From Gnetum montanum (lineage: Eukaryota; Streptophyta; Gnetopsida; Gnetales; Gnetaceae), in the NCBI GenBank assembly GCA_015680685.1, contig MNCI01024055.1:193364-257363 (forward strand): a stretch of DNA of 64,000 nt, in the 5' to 3' direction. The notes beneath the pieces are model-generated. The model saw only the letters and a list, made by a program, of their open reading frames with translations. It ran no database searches and was not told the DNA's origin. Below, in pieces: positions 47,455-59,170 of the stretch. Position 1 is the stretch's first letter. Each line of letters starts with the position of its first letter. A program made the position numbers and the translations under genes.

Positions 47455-50128
47455 ATGACCCCAAAACGTAGACAAAAGGAAGGTTCTACTCAAGGTGGAA
47501 GTAAATGACCTAGGAGAAGTGGAAGACAAGATCTTGCTAGAAAACATGCAAAATAGGAGGAATAATTATTTAGTATCCATCAAGATGACCCTCCTACCAT
47601 ATAGTTTGAGCAAGTAGAAGGAGGAACTGCTACAGTGCTTGAATAGGGATAACAACTCACGTTGCCCCAAGATTTTGTTCAGGCCATCCATGAAAAGTCC
47701 ACATTTGCTATGGTAATTGTGGAATTAAACTTTGAATCTTTGTAGAGTTCGCTCCTGAGGCTATTAGGAATCACCTCAAAGGATCTCCCTTATGGCCTAC
47801 CCTCTTTGAAAGTGGTGCCTGGTACCTAGGGGAGACGTACCAATTCTGTCACAATAGAGAACAAGGCACCACTATCAATATTTGTGGTGTAACAGTTGAT
47901 TTCTTTACACAGGCCATTTTGAAAGTGTTAAACCTTCCAAATACAGGGCCCAAGGTTGCTCAGCTATCCACCCGTTCAGACCTTAATGTGCGATGGAATT
48001 GGTTGGAAAGGGCATATGGCAGAGATAAAACATTTGGTGAGTTGATGACGGAACACAAGATCTACTTCAAAATTGAAACATATGACCTCTTCCCCATGAA
48101 GGGCTTAAAAAGAATATCAACGTATGCAGCAAGAGGATGTGCAATGCTGATGGGAAAGGTTAATGCTAACCTGGCCCATCTATATTTAACGGAGATCCTA
48201 TGGTAGTTCAAGGAATAGAAGATAGGAAAGATGACATTGCCTTTCCCTTATCTTATTAGAAAGCTTTGTCGATTTGCTAGTATCTGGGGGTACACCAATG
48301 ATGTCCTCCAAAAAGCCTAAAATGCTTCCTTTATTGAACTGTTAAAGCCACTAGTCGTAAGGAAAATTACTAGTGAGATGCTGGGACCAGAAAAAGAAGA
48401 AGAATAGATAGCTGGACCAACTACAACTCAACTTGCAGGACCCAGCCAACAATAGGAAGCAGGTCCTAGCATGGACCAGGATCAGCCACCACTGCCACAA
48501 GACTATAGATCGTCAATGAGCCATCTTAGGGCCATTGTTGAGATGGTTAGTTAGTGAAGTTGTGATGATGCAAATCTCTTCTGCATCATTGATGATGTCA
48601 TTCAACCCACTATTTCTTTAGATCGCATAATGGATGAAGTGTTTATTCATACAGGAGGAGGGGAAAGTGTTTGCTCACCACAGATCTCAGGAAATGCAGC
48701 ATCTTTCTAAGTACAATTAGAAACTAGTAAAGGGGCCACTATGGTGGTCATGCAACACCAAGATGCCACAAGAGCCATAGACGTGGTCGCAAACCACATT
48801 AAAGAATCATTCAATGTACCTGTTGTATCACCAGTAGATCTCACAGGAGCACGAGATGCTCAAACTTTGGCCAAAACCTCAATGACTACTGCGGAACATG
48901 AGGATGTACTTGATTGATTGCTACAAACAACACAAGTAATGACATCCCTGTTTGACATCCTTCAAGATGTTACGAAAATTCATTCAGACCTCATTTCCAT
49001 AAAGGGGAAGCTAGTCTTAACAGAAGTGAGGGTCAAGCATGCTGAAGCTGAAGTGCAGAAATTACAAGAGAATCTTGTGGCCCTACAAGCAACACAGTGG
49101 GACCCTTTGCAATTTGTTCCTGTAGACTATCTAGATAATTTTAGAACTGAGAAACTAACCAAGCTAATCACACAGAAGAAAAAGATGGATGAAGAAAAAG
49201 AGAAGGTTGTTTGGGATGCATCTGCATCATACGCACAAACTCATGCGCATCTTGAAGCACTCAACACCTTACAGGAGGAAAATAAACAACTCATTGTCGA
49301 CAACATTTGGTTGACCTCTATAGAAAAGCAAAAGAATGTTCTCGAGGAACATTTTCATCAGTTGCAAGGAAAATTCATTTGGGTCAACCAAAACATAAGT
49401 CATTTAGCCAGGGACAACTGAACCCTATGAATGGAGGAGGTACACAAAATTTGTCAAAAGATAGCTATTGAAATAAGCATGTGGAAAATGAGGCTAAATG
49501 ACATGAAAAGCTAAAGGAGCACTTCTAAGATTAGGTGAGAATGTACAAATAGATCCTTGAGAAGGAGATCCATATGGCCAAGGCCCATATCAACACTATC
49601 AATGCTCAACACACTTACTGGCGGGCCATATTGGACACATATGACTTTGCCATGTTAACAGCAGGGCACCCAAGGACAGAGCTTGAGCAACAGGTAGCAA
49701 CCACTTATGTTAAATATGAAGTAGAATTTGTAGAACGCAAGAAGTTATTGGAAAAATTGGAGATCAAAAATTCTAAACTTGAACTGGTGAAGGCAAGCTA
49801 CCGAGGGCAAAAAGGTGTTGTAGCAGATTTGGCTCGATGGCTTGTAGATTTTCAAGAATACAAAGATAAATCCAAAGCCTACGAGGAGGAACGTCGAGTG
49901 TTTGTAGCTTGGTATGTCAAAGCCAATCAAATGTTTCTGCAACTACCCTATCCATGGGAAGTGTTGACTCTATCAAACATCGGAACATTAGCATGGATGT
50001 CACAAGATCCTTGGACCAAAGAGGAGAAGTTCCAAGCCATACTCCAACGTCATCAAGTCTCAAAACCTAGAGCACAAGATAAAGGGAAACCACTAGTGAA
50101 GGAGCCACTGCCACCAGGAACTACATGA
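47455..50128 (+). pseudogene. Coiled-coil ORF of a non-autonomous retroelement, unknown protein
   Basis: The ATG at 47455 (MTPKRRQKEGSTQGG) opens a basic N-terminus broken by stops. After a frameshift near 47750 the frame reads FAPEAIRNHLKGSPLW, GTTINICGVTVDFFTQAI and TLPFPYLIRKLCRFASIWG. This arrangement recalls the 'putative plant transposon protein' domain found in env-like ORFs of plant gypsy elements (low confidence). From 48918 to 49421 and 49574 to 50128 the residues are Leu/Glu/Lys-rich in heptad style, that is, a long coiled coil. The C-terminus is KGKPLVKEPLPPGTT. Internal stops are again largely TAG at Gln. No gag, protease or RT accompanies it. It lies between two palindrome-bearing promoter blocks. 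Confidence 0.5.
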
Positions 50129-50337
50129 GTTCCACAAATTTTGTAGTTGTAGCACATTATTTTTGTTGTGTCTTTGTTTTTTTTTTTCATTCCATACTAT
50201 GGTATAATCCCATTCTCACCATCCAGTAATCCCATACCTATCCACTATGTAATCACTATAACTTGAGGATGAGTTTTCACTCATTCGTGAAGGTATGATG
50301 AGTTGTCATTTAGGCAACTGCGATATTGCAACCCAAT
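50129..50337. other. Short spacer before the second promoter block
   Basis: Non-coding. Contains a T-rich run (50177-50191). Nothing recognised. Confidence 0.4.
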
Positions 50338-50386
50338 CGTGATATCGCATACGTGATATCACAACCTATCTCCCCATATATAAATA
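50338..50386 (+). promoter_or_regulatory. LTR-like promoter block, copy 2
   Basis: CGTGATATCGCATACGTGATATCAC (given here only by its arms GTGATATC and GATATCAC, 50339-50362) is a near-palindrome. TATAAATA follows at 50379-50386. The order is the same as at 46879-46966. Confidence 0.6.
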
Positions 50387-51565
50387 AGAGGTAGATAGAT
50401 CAGTTATAATCATTAGGAAATAAGTCAGTTTTAGATTTAATTTTTGATTTCAGTTCTTGTTTTTTCTCTCAACCCCTTTTCTCCTAGTGTATGCCCGTAG
50501 TGTCGTTATTATAATTGTACGACATCCTTTATTCGAGTGTGATGTACTTGGACACATACATGACTGGCAATAAATATTGAGATTACTTCATCATTATAGC
50601 ATTCACTTAGTTTAATAATTTAATTAATTATTATTTATTTATTTCCTAGTTAATCTCTTCTCACCCTTAAACTCATGTTAAAATGCAGAATGAGTACGAC
50701 TTAATTATGAGCATTTAACTATGACTACTTGGTAACCCAGTAGCATACCTAGGGTCTACGCTTGGTAATCCAAGTGGTAGTCATGCACAAAGTCCAAGGT
50801 GTGTGTGGATAATCAAGGAACAGATGCTCATAAAATTTAGGCTAGCTAGATTCCTTCTCACCCTTTCTCCCTAAGCTTAGTTAATATTATCTTCCATTAC
50901 CTTCAGGAGTAGCATTAGATTAGAAAACACATCATACACCTCACTCTAGACTAAACCATATGTGACAAAGCTAATACTTGTCAAGGTGGGAAGATAACAA
51001 ACTACAACCTAAGGCTAACTATCTAGATGCCACAACTAGTCTGTCTGCAAAGTTCAACCAGATCGTGAATGTAACACTCATATTCGTGTGGTTGAGTGTA
51101 TGGGTACCTAACCACTCATCATTTGCACTGGTTTAGGGTATGTGTGGTAAGTGGGAATGGATACTAATGCTAGGATGATTAGAACTTAGTTAGCAAATAG
51201 TTAGTCACTTAGTCTCTTCACCCTTCCCTACTAGCATAGGCGTTAAAAAGATAAAAGTTATAAAAATCATATACCTCAAACTTACTTAACCATACAACCA
51301 TGAAAATACAAGTAAGTTTGGGAGGACAACAATTAACCTTAAGTGTTCCATTAGGATGCATAAGCACTTAGTCCTTGGAGTTCGACCAGATCATGTGTGA
51401 GATGCTCATATTTGTATGGTTGAGTGTAGGGGTACCTTGCCACTCATCATTGGAATCGTTGCCGAGGATTTTGTTGTTTGTGCTCTACATAGAACATAGG
51501 AAATAATCCATATCATTGGAAAGCTAAAACAAACCCTTAGGGTTGATCAAAAGAAAAATAAGCTA
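50387..51565 (+). other. LTR remainder and leader of element B
   Basis: Non-coding. Includes an ATTAATTAATTATTATTTAT stretch near 50620 and repeated GGTAACC/GGTAATCC phrases. Most of 50690-51340 recurs inverted in 55650-56000, which shows that it belongs to the element. A GAGTGTA(T/G)GGGTACC phrase occurs twice (51090 and 51423). Confidence 0.55.
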
Positions 51566-53600
51566 ATGGAAAACCACACACCGAATAAGACAAAAATTTC
51601 TTCTTCTTCACACAAATGCACTTCACCACCTAGGACCAACACAAGAGACAGTCAGTGGCACAACACAAGTAACCAAGATCCACCAGTGCCTTAATAGTTC
51701 CAAGTGGTATATATTCGACATGATGAGTATGTACCTAACTTCACCTTTATCTTCCATCAAGATGAACAACTGTGTTGGAGAGACTTGGAGGGTAACATAG
51801 TGTTGCCTCCAAACCGTGTAGTCCCCAGCATGCTCCTTCATGCTCTTTCATGAATAGGCATGTCACAATTGTATGTAGAGTATGTTGCATGTGATTACTA
51901 CACAAGGGACTACTATCTCACCGAAGCACAATGTCAATGGGACTTGCAACAGGAGAATTACCACACATCTTTGAAGGAAAAAGGACCCCAGAACACTCCA
52001 CCCGTCTTAAGCAAAATTGAGGGTGGTGAACCTATTTCAATAGGTTCTCCACAAAATGATGTTCCTCCTCCTAGCGATGGTTAAGAGGTGGTGTATCAAA
52101 ACCTACACTCCACAATTCATAATCCTAGTTTTGATCCCCATGAACACCAACTGTTCAACGAGGGAACACAAACACATGATAAGGATAGGCATTCTGATCA
52201 TCATTACGATCGGGACCAAGACCATAGAAGAGAAGTTAGGAAACATTGTCATGGCAATGGTTCTCCTTCTTCTTCACCAACATCGTAACATTCACCCTCT
52301 CCTTCAATATCAGGATGTAGTCATAAGGAACCTAACCATGAGGATAAGGGTAAGCAAAGTGAGAAACCTCAATGAGAGAGTTGAGAAAGAGGGTGAGGGC
52401 AATCTAAGGAATCACACCATGGAAGAAGGGAGAGTAGGGAACTGCATAGACCTCATAGATGCTATGAAAGAAATGACCATGAAGAACCCCTACTTGCAAC
52501 CTGAATCATGTTAGACATTAGGAAGGCCGTTAGAATTCCTACAAGGCACCAAAAAGATAGTAGGATCAAGAGATTAGATATGAATAATATCCCACGATTT
52601 GAGGGGCGATACAACATTGATCCTCATAATCACTTACAGCCATTTCATGATGCATGTGCCTTGTAGAACATCAAGAATGAGTGGAAAAAATTAAAGTTGT
52701 TTCCAAGGATACTAGTAAAAAAAGCAGAAATTTGGTACCTGTCCTTAGAACCAAAATCCATTCAAAGGTGGAGTACGATGCTAGAACTGTTTAATGATAA
52801 ATATCAAACATACTCCTGAGTGTCTAACCTATGAAAGCAAATCCAAGGATGGAAGCAGGGAACTCATGAACCCTTGGATGCTACCATGGATCGATACTAT
52901 GCACTGTTACATCATTGCCCGAGCAATGGTTACTCATAGCAAGACCAACTACACCATCTCATAGATGGACTTAGGCACAAAACTGGGAGAACCCTTGGAA
53001 CATATGCCCAAGGGAGATTATCAAATCTTAGGTCTCATCAGATCCATAGATTTTTGAAGTAAGTAGCTAAGGAAGAAGGAGAGCTACATAAGGGAGAAAG
53101 TTTGGAAGGGTACAAATGTGATCCTTCCCTCTGAAAAAGGGGAGTAAGACTCTGTGAAGAGGAGGAAGATTCACCACTTGAAAAGATGGTGAATAGGAAA
53201 ACCTTTCCACTCCAAAAATTAACAACAGAAGTGTTGACAAAGGTAGATCAAATGGGCTTCCTTAGATCATAGATTTGAAACCGTTCTCAAAATCGTAGAG
53301 GAGTCTAAGGAGCGAGGTAGGGACTATGATAAAAAGAAAAAGAGGGATTTGGATCATGCATGTAACAAAAGTAAGAGTAAAATGGCCATCACCAAAGAGG
53401 TTGTGGATTCTAATACAAACAATGATGGTGGGTGTGAGATCTGCTAGTATGACCATCCTAAGGGATGTTGCCTAGTAATCTCAGATCTGCAAGAGTCAGG
53501 GGTGTATGCACTTAACCCACGACTTAAGAAATGGCAAACACCTGATGATTACCTTATCCCTAAGGTAACCCAAGGTAGTTCCACCAACCATTAACATATT
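51566..53600 (+). pseudogene. gag: Element B gag, decayed
   Basis: The ATG at 51566 (MENHTPNKTKISSSS) leads, in one frame with stops, through MSQLYVEYVACDYYTRDYY (51860) and a His/Asp/Arg-rich segment. The core retrotransposon gag domain is at 52570-53060: FEGRYNIDPHNHLQPFHDAC, KLFPRILVKKAEIWYLSL, IQRWSTMLELFNDKYQTYS and YYALLHHCP. At about 53433 CEIC-stop-YDHPKGCC is a candidate zinc-binding motif. The style is that of Ty3/gypsy gag. Homologues in the window are the relic at 43985-45500 and, inverted, 55480-55680. Confidence 0.7.
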
Positions 53601-54156
53601 ATCCAAGTGGAACTCCACCACAACCTATTGAACAACACCAGCTATTGCAATACCCACAGTCATGGCGGATGCCACTACTAAGGCAATAATACCCTTACCG
53701 GCAACCAGATTCATATGGCTATTACATGCACCAGCCAATCTCTCCACATGACTCTATTGGTCATGTAACTCCACAATGTCACTACCAAGCTTGGGAGTAC
53801 TACAGGACTCTTTATCCTAGGAGAGATACACCACATACATACCATCCTCCAAATCCATCTGCAACTCTCACACTGATAGCTTTATTACCAACCGCTCCAG
53901 CAATGCAAGGGAAACTCACCACTCAACCACAGCAACGCAATGCTATGAGAGCTATAAACTTTCAACCCACTACTAGTTCTGAAAACCACACAAAGAGAAG
54001 ACATTTTTTCAGAACCAACAATCCAAACAAGCTCTCACAACCACAAGCAGTTGAGCCTCCAAACGCTTCTCCACCAAGTAAAGCTTCGGAGCTCCCTTCA
54101 AACCAAAAACAAATCTCAACGCACAGGGTTATGTTAACACATACCATCACTAACTA
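53601..54156 (+). pseudogene. Element B gag-protease linker, Pro/Thr/Gln-rich
   Basis: Frame 53726-54157 is open for 143 residues and rich in Pro, Thr, Gln, Asn and His, with TTQPQQRNAMRA. It connects gag to protease. No domain is recognised. Confidence 0.45.
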
Positions 54157-54565
54157 GATTAAGAAGGGCCACCTTCCCAAGAAATTATTTGACTCTAGAA
54201 GCCCTTTAATTTATCTCCAAGTTGTTGGGAATGAACCTTGTAAAGCTCTTTTGGACTCAGGTTTCAGAGTAAGCTTAATATCACAAGAAATATATAAATC
54301 CTGGAACCTATCTCCACTAAAAAAGAGCAATATTTGCTTAGAGTTGGCTGACCAGTCCATCACCATCCCCTTGGGATTGGTTGAGGACATCATTACCACT
54401 ATGTGTGGGTGGTCATATCCAGCTAATTTCCTAGTGATACAAGTCAACAATGACAAAGGGGACTTTTCAATGATAATGGGGATGGCATGGCTAAGTACCA
54501 TGAATGCATGCCTAGGAATCAACAATCTTTCCCTAGAAATATCTAAGGAAAACACTTGTTGAAAT
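54157..54565 (+). pseudogene. pro: Element B aspartic protease
   Basis: KALLDSGFRVSLIS carries the D-S-G active-site triad. LELADQSITIPLGLVEDI and ANFLVIQVNNDKGDFSMIMG follow, the second ending in a block equivalent to ILGRPWL (IMGMAWL). This layout is that of Ty3/gypsy proteases such as those of Athila-like elements. The active site looks intact over this stretch. The frame stops at 54560 and neither RT nor integrase follows, so element B could move only with enzymes supplied by another element. Confidence 0.65.
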
Positions 54566-55329
54566 ATCAAGAAAAAGAAAGTTCCATGCATCAAATATAG
54601 TGTTATAGGGTGTAATTGCATACAAGAATGTTTAGCATTACTTGCATGCAACTGGTGTGCACTAGAGGTTAACATACAAAGGTGCCTATATGTAGCAACC
54701 ACACAACAAGAAAACACCCAGTGGTTGATAACTAATCAAGAGAGAAACTCACCAACATGCATGGAACTAACTGGGGGACCAACTTACACCCACATAGAGA
54801 GCATAGATGCACTGGAGCACGAGTGTCACCAACTTCCAGCCCTTAACCTGAAAACATCAATTGGGTAAAGTTGGAAACTCCTAAAAAATTCAAGCGAGTA
54901 CTCTGATAAGAGAATACTAGTCTGTGTGCAATAGACCAAACGATATCATGAACCTAGAATAGTCTTTGCACATAGCACATTGGAGAAAGGACAACCTCGC
55001 TCATCATTTCGGATCTCTCCCTTTCAACTTAGTCATGGGGGAGATGGCCACCTATGCTGATCAATCAAGGCCCTCAGTTCCTTTTTGAGTTTTTTTTTAC
55101 ACATTTTTGTTTTGCAAATTTCTTTAAATTTTCTTGTTTTTGTTTTGCAACATTGTTCATCCTTTTTCTTTTATTTGTATATTTATTTATTTATTTTGTT
55201 AATTTTGTCACTTAATAAGTGCTTCGGAAGATGGTATGAACTATATTCCACTGATTGCTAATGTTTGGTTTTTACCTTTGAGTTATAATGTTGATACTTT
55301 GGTATGGTTCTTTTGATATAAGAGGCAAT
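54566..55329 (+). other. Element B post-protease region
   Basis: Coding-like remains continue to about 54840 (YSVIGCNCIQECLALL), then fade. The phrase TAGTCATGGGGGAG (55030-55043) and a T-rich stretch (55085-55200) follow. No RT is present. Confidence 0.45.
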
Positions 55330-55479
55330 GAGTCCACATCATCCATGCATCCATAAGTTTCTATGGTCTCTCTTGGCTAGGAACTATACAGTCCCTTTCT
55401 TTCAATAATAAGAACTATCAACGAATTGGTGACTGAACATTTCTCAAACTAAGGAAGGACTCAAGGATTGAAAAGGGTT

Positions 55480-56400
55480 CCTAACTTCTCTTCTATGGTC
55501 ATGAAGTTAGGAAGAATTGAAAATGATTTCTAATTTCTCTTCTGTGGTCTTGGCCCCGATTGTGATTATGATCAAACTACCCATCCTTATCATGTGTTTG
55601 TGTTCCCTCATTGAACACTTAGTGTTCATGGGGATTAGAACCAGGATTGTGATTTGTGGAGTGTAGGTTCTGATACACCACCTCCTGGCCAGGATTGTGT
55701 TCCCTCAATCATTGTCTTCCCAAACTTACTTGTATTGTCACGGTTGTATGGTTAAGTAAGCTTGGGGTATATAATTTTTATATCTTTTATCTTTTTAATG
55801 TCATATGCTAATAGGGAAAGGTGAAGATAACTAAGTGACTAACTTTCATTAACTATTTACTAACTAAGTTCTAATTGTCCTAACACCAGTATTCATTCCC
55901 ACTTGCCGCACACACCCTGAACCAGTGCAACACTGCTTGGATTACCAAATGCTACTCGTTATTGGGTTACCAAGCATTACACACATGCTCGAAGCAATCG
56001 TACTAAGTGTACTTAACTAGGAGAGTTAAGGGTTGAGAGAGATTAATTAACTAAGAAATCATTTAAATATTTAACAATAATTAATTCCTATTTAGCTTAG
56101 TCCACATGCTGCAAGATTTATCAGAAAGTTTGTCTTTATTGTCGTACACAAATGTGTGCTCAGGTACAATTTGCTGGAATAAAGATCCATTCACTTTAAG
56201 AATCCTACTGTGGGCACATGGAAATTATTCTAACTCTGGAATGGTATAACTACTATAGTTTGGCTAAGGACCTAAGTCTAAGTGCCTAAAACAGGAAAAG
56301 CCACCTCTTATTTATAGACATTACAACGAGCTACAATATCACGTATGCAATATCGTGAGGGTAGATGTGATATCATGTACGTGATATCGTGGCTCATCAA
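55480..56400 (-). repeat. Inverted, internally deleted copy of element B LTR, leader and gag start
   Basis: On the minus strand, 56400-56309 repeats the GATATC promoter block and TATA box, 56000-55690 repeats the leader at 50690-51340, and 55680-55480 repeats gag sequence at 52085-52260. The stretch between (about 51345-52085) is missing. Together with 50338-55100 it forms a large inverted-repeat arrangement. Confidence 0.75.
56309..56400 (-). promoter_or_regulatory. LTR-like promoter block, copy 3 (inverted)
   Basis: TATAAATA on the minus strand at 56309-56316, preceded on that strand by GATATCAC-type palindromic half-sites through 56400. Confidence 0.55.
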
Positions 56401-56419
56401 TGGTCATACAGAAGGTGGA

Positions 56420-59170
56420 AAATTAACTGGAATGCATTAATACCTTTTGAAAGGAAAGAATTGGTTGGAGATCATGGCTTCTAGAAGGTATAAGGTCATT
56501 CAATAACAAGGTATAGGTAAACTATGAGCATGTGCTACTAGTATCCTATCACAATCCTTATTGAAAGGCACTCAAACCTTCTAGTAGGGAAAAATTACTT
56601 GAAGATTGTGGCTTCCAAAAGATAGAGGGCATCCAATGGAAAACTATAGCTAAATTGTAGATTGCTGCAACTAGCATCCTCCCATAATAACAACTAGAAG
56701 GCACTGAAACATTCTGAAAGGAAATAATTTCTTTTAATTTGATGCAACTGGAAGGAAGATGGTAATTAAGAAGGTGAAGGATCAATTGGAAAGCATTAAA
56801 ACCTTTCAAAAGGGAAGAATTCACTGAAGATTATGGCTTCCAAAAGACAAAGGGTGATTTAGTAGCAAGGTATAGATAAACTATGAGCACGTTCTACTAG
56901 CACCCTTCCAGAGTCCCTATCTAAAGGCACTTAAACCTTCTAGTAGGGAATAGTTTCTCAAAATATTGTGACTTTTGGAAGGTAGAGCCCTCCTGTAGTC
57001 ATAACTGGAAGGAACCAAAACCTTCTAGTACAGAATAATTACTTGTAATTTGATGTAACTGGAAGGAAGATGGTCATCCAAAAAGTAGAAGATTAATTGG
57101 AAGGAATTAAAACCTTTGGGAAGGAAATAATTTTTTGGAGATCATGGCTTCTAGAATGTAGAGGATCTTCCGATAGCAAGGTATAGGTAAATTGCGAGCA
57201 TGTGCTACTAGTATCCTACTATAGTCCCTATTGGAAGGCACTTAGAAATTTTGGTAGAGAATAATTTCTTGAAGATTGTCGATACTAGAAGGTAGATGAT
57301 CATTTTATTACAAACTATATCTAAAATAAAAGGTGGGATGACAAGAATCCTTCCACAATCCCAATCAGAAGGCACAAAGACCTTTCAGAAGGGAAAACTG
57401 CTTATAATTTAATGCAACCAAAAGGAAGATGGTAATCCAGAAAGATGAAAATAAACCAAAAGTCATTAAGACCTTCTAAAAGGGAATAATTTTTTGGAGA
57501 TTGTGGCTTCTAGAAGGAAAAGGGTAGTTAAATTGGGGGTGGTCTAACTAGCACCCTACTATAGTCCCAACCACAATGCACCAAAAATTTACAGTAGGAA
57601 ACAATTGCTTTAATTTATTATAACTAGAAGGAAGATGGTTATCTAGAATGTGGAAGATCACTTGAAATGCATTAATGCCTTCTAGAAGGAAACAATTTCT
57701 TGGAAATCATAGCTTATAGATGGCATAAGGTCAACTAGAAGCATGGTATAAGTAAATTGGGAGCTAGTGCTACTAGCACCGTGACGCAATCCCTACCACA
57801 AGGTAGTCAAACCTTCTGATAGGGAATAACTACCTAGAGATTGTGGATTTTAGAAGGTAGAGGATCCTCCAATTGCAAATTTTATCTAAATTGCAAGATG
57901 GTATGACTAGCACCTTCCCACAATCCCAACCAGAAGACACAAAGACATTTCAAAAGGAAATAATTGCATGTAATTTGATGTAGTTAGAAGGAAGATGGTC
58001 ATTCAAAAGGCCAAAGATCAACCAAAAGGCATTAATACCTTCCAAAAAATAATAATTTCTTAGATATTATGGCTTCTAAAATTGAGAATACCATCTACTT
58101 GCAAATTCTAGGTAAAGTATGAGGTGGTGCAACTAGCACCCTCTCATAGTCCTAACTAGAAGGCATCAAAATCTTCTGATATAGAATAATTTCTTGTAAT
58201 TTGTTGCAAATAGAAGAAAGAGGATCATCTAGAAGGAAAAATATCAACAAGAGGGCATTAGAACATTCCATAAGGAAATAATTTCTTGAAGATTTTGGCC
58301 TTTAGATAGTAGAGGATCAACTAAAAGCACAATATAAGCAAACTGCGAGCATGTGCTACTAGCACCTTATTGTAGTCCCTATCGAAAGGCACTCAAACCT
58401 TCTGGTAGGGAGTAATTGCTTAAATATTATGAATTTTAGATATCATATGGTCATTTTATTGTAAACTATATCTAAATTATAGGGTGATGTGACTAGCACC
58501 CTCTGGTAGTCCCAGTTGAAAGGTACTAAGACCTTCCATAAGGGAATAATTGCTTGTAATTTGATGCAATCGTAAAGAAGATGGTCATCCAATAGGCTAA
58601 AGTCTTATGGAAGGGAAAAATTCCTAGTTATTGTGGCTTTTTAAAAGTAAAGTATCATCTAATTTGAAATTGTTGCTAAAATATGGGGTGGTACGATTGG
58701 CACCCTTCTATAGTGCTAGTTGGAAGGTACCAAAACCTTCTACTAGGAAACAATTTCTTGTAAGTTGTTATAATAGGAAGGGAGAGGATCAGCTAGAAGA
58801 CTAAAGATCAGCCAAAAGGCATTAAGACCTTTCGAAATGAAATAATTTCCTAGAGATCATGGCTTTTAGATGGAAGAGGATCAATTAGAAGCATGATATA
58901 GGTAAACTATGAGCATGTGCTACTAGCACCCTCCTACAATCCCTACTGGAAGGCATTCAAACCTTTTGGTAGGAAAACATTTCTTAGAAATCATGGCTAA
59001 AGATCATCCAGAAGGCATTAAGACCTTCTAGTTGTGAATAATTCCTTGGAGATTGTGTCTTTTGGAAGGTAGAGGATCAACCAGTAGTAAGGTCTAGTGC
59101 ATAGTAGCACCCTTTGAAAGGTATAGGGTCATCTAGAATGTATTCAACCCTTTTTATAGGGAATAATTTC
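56420..59170. repeat. Complex tandem array with higher-order period
   Basis: Repeated phrases include TACTAGCACCCT, AAGGCACTCAAACCTTCT, AGTAGGGAATAATT, TTGTGGCTTCTAGAAGGTAGAGG and GGAAGATGGTCATCCA. The phrase GAGCATGTGCTACTAG occurs near 56536, 56898, 57210, 57772, 58350 and 58920. Spacing in the right half is about 560-580 bases, and within each large unit shorter sub-units of about 140 and 220 bases alternate. No coding capacity. Degeneracy is high, so the array is old. Confidence 0.75.
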
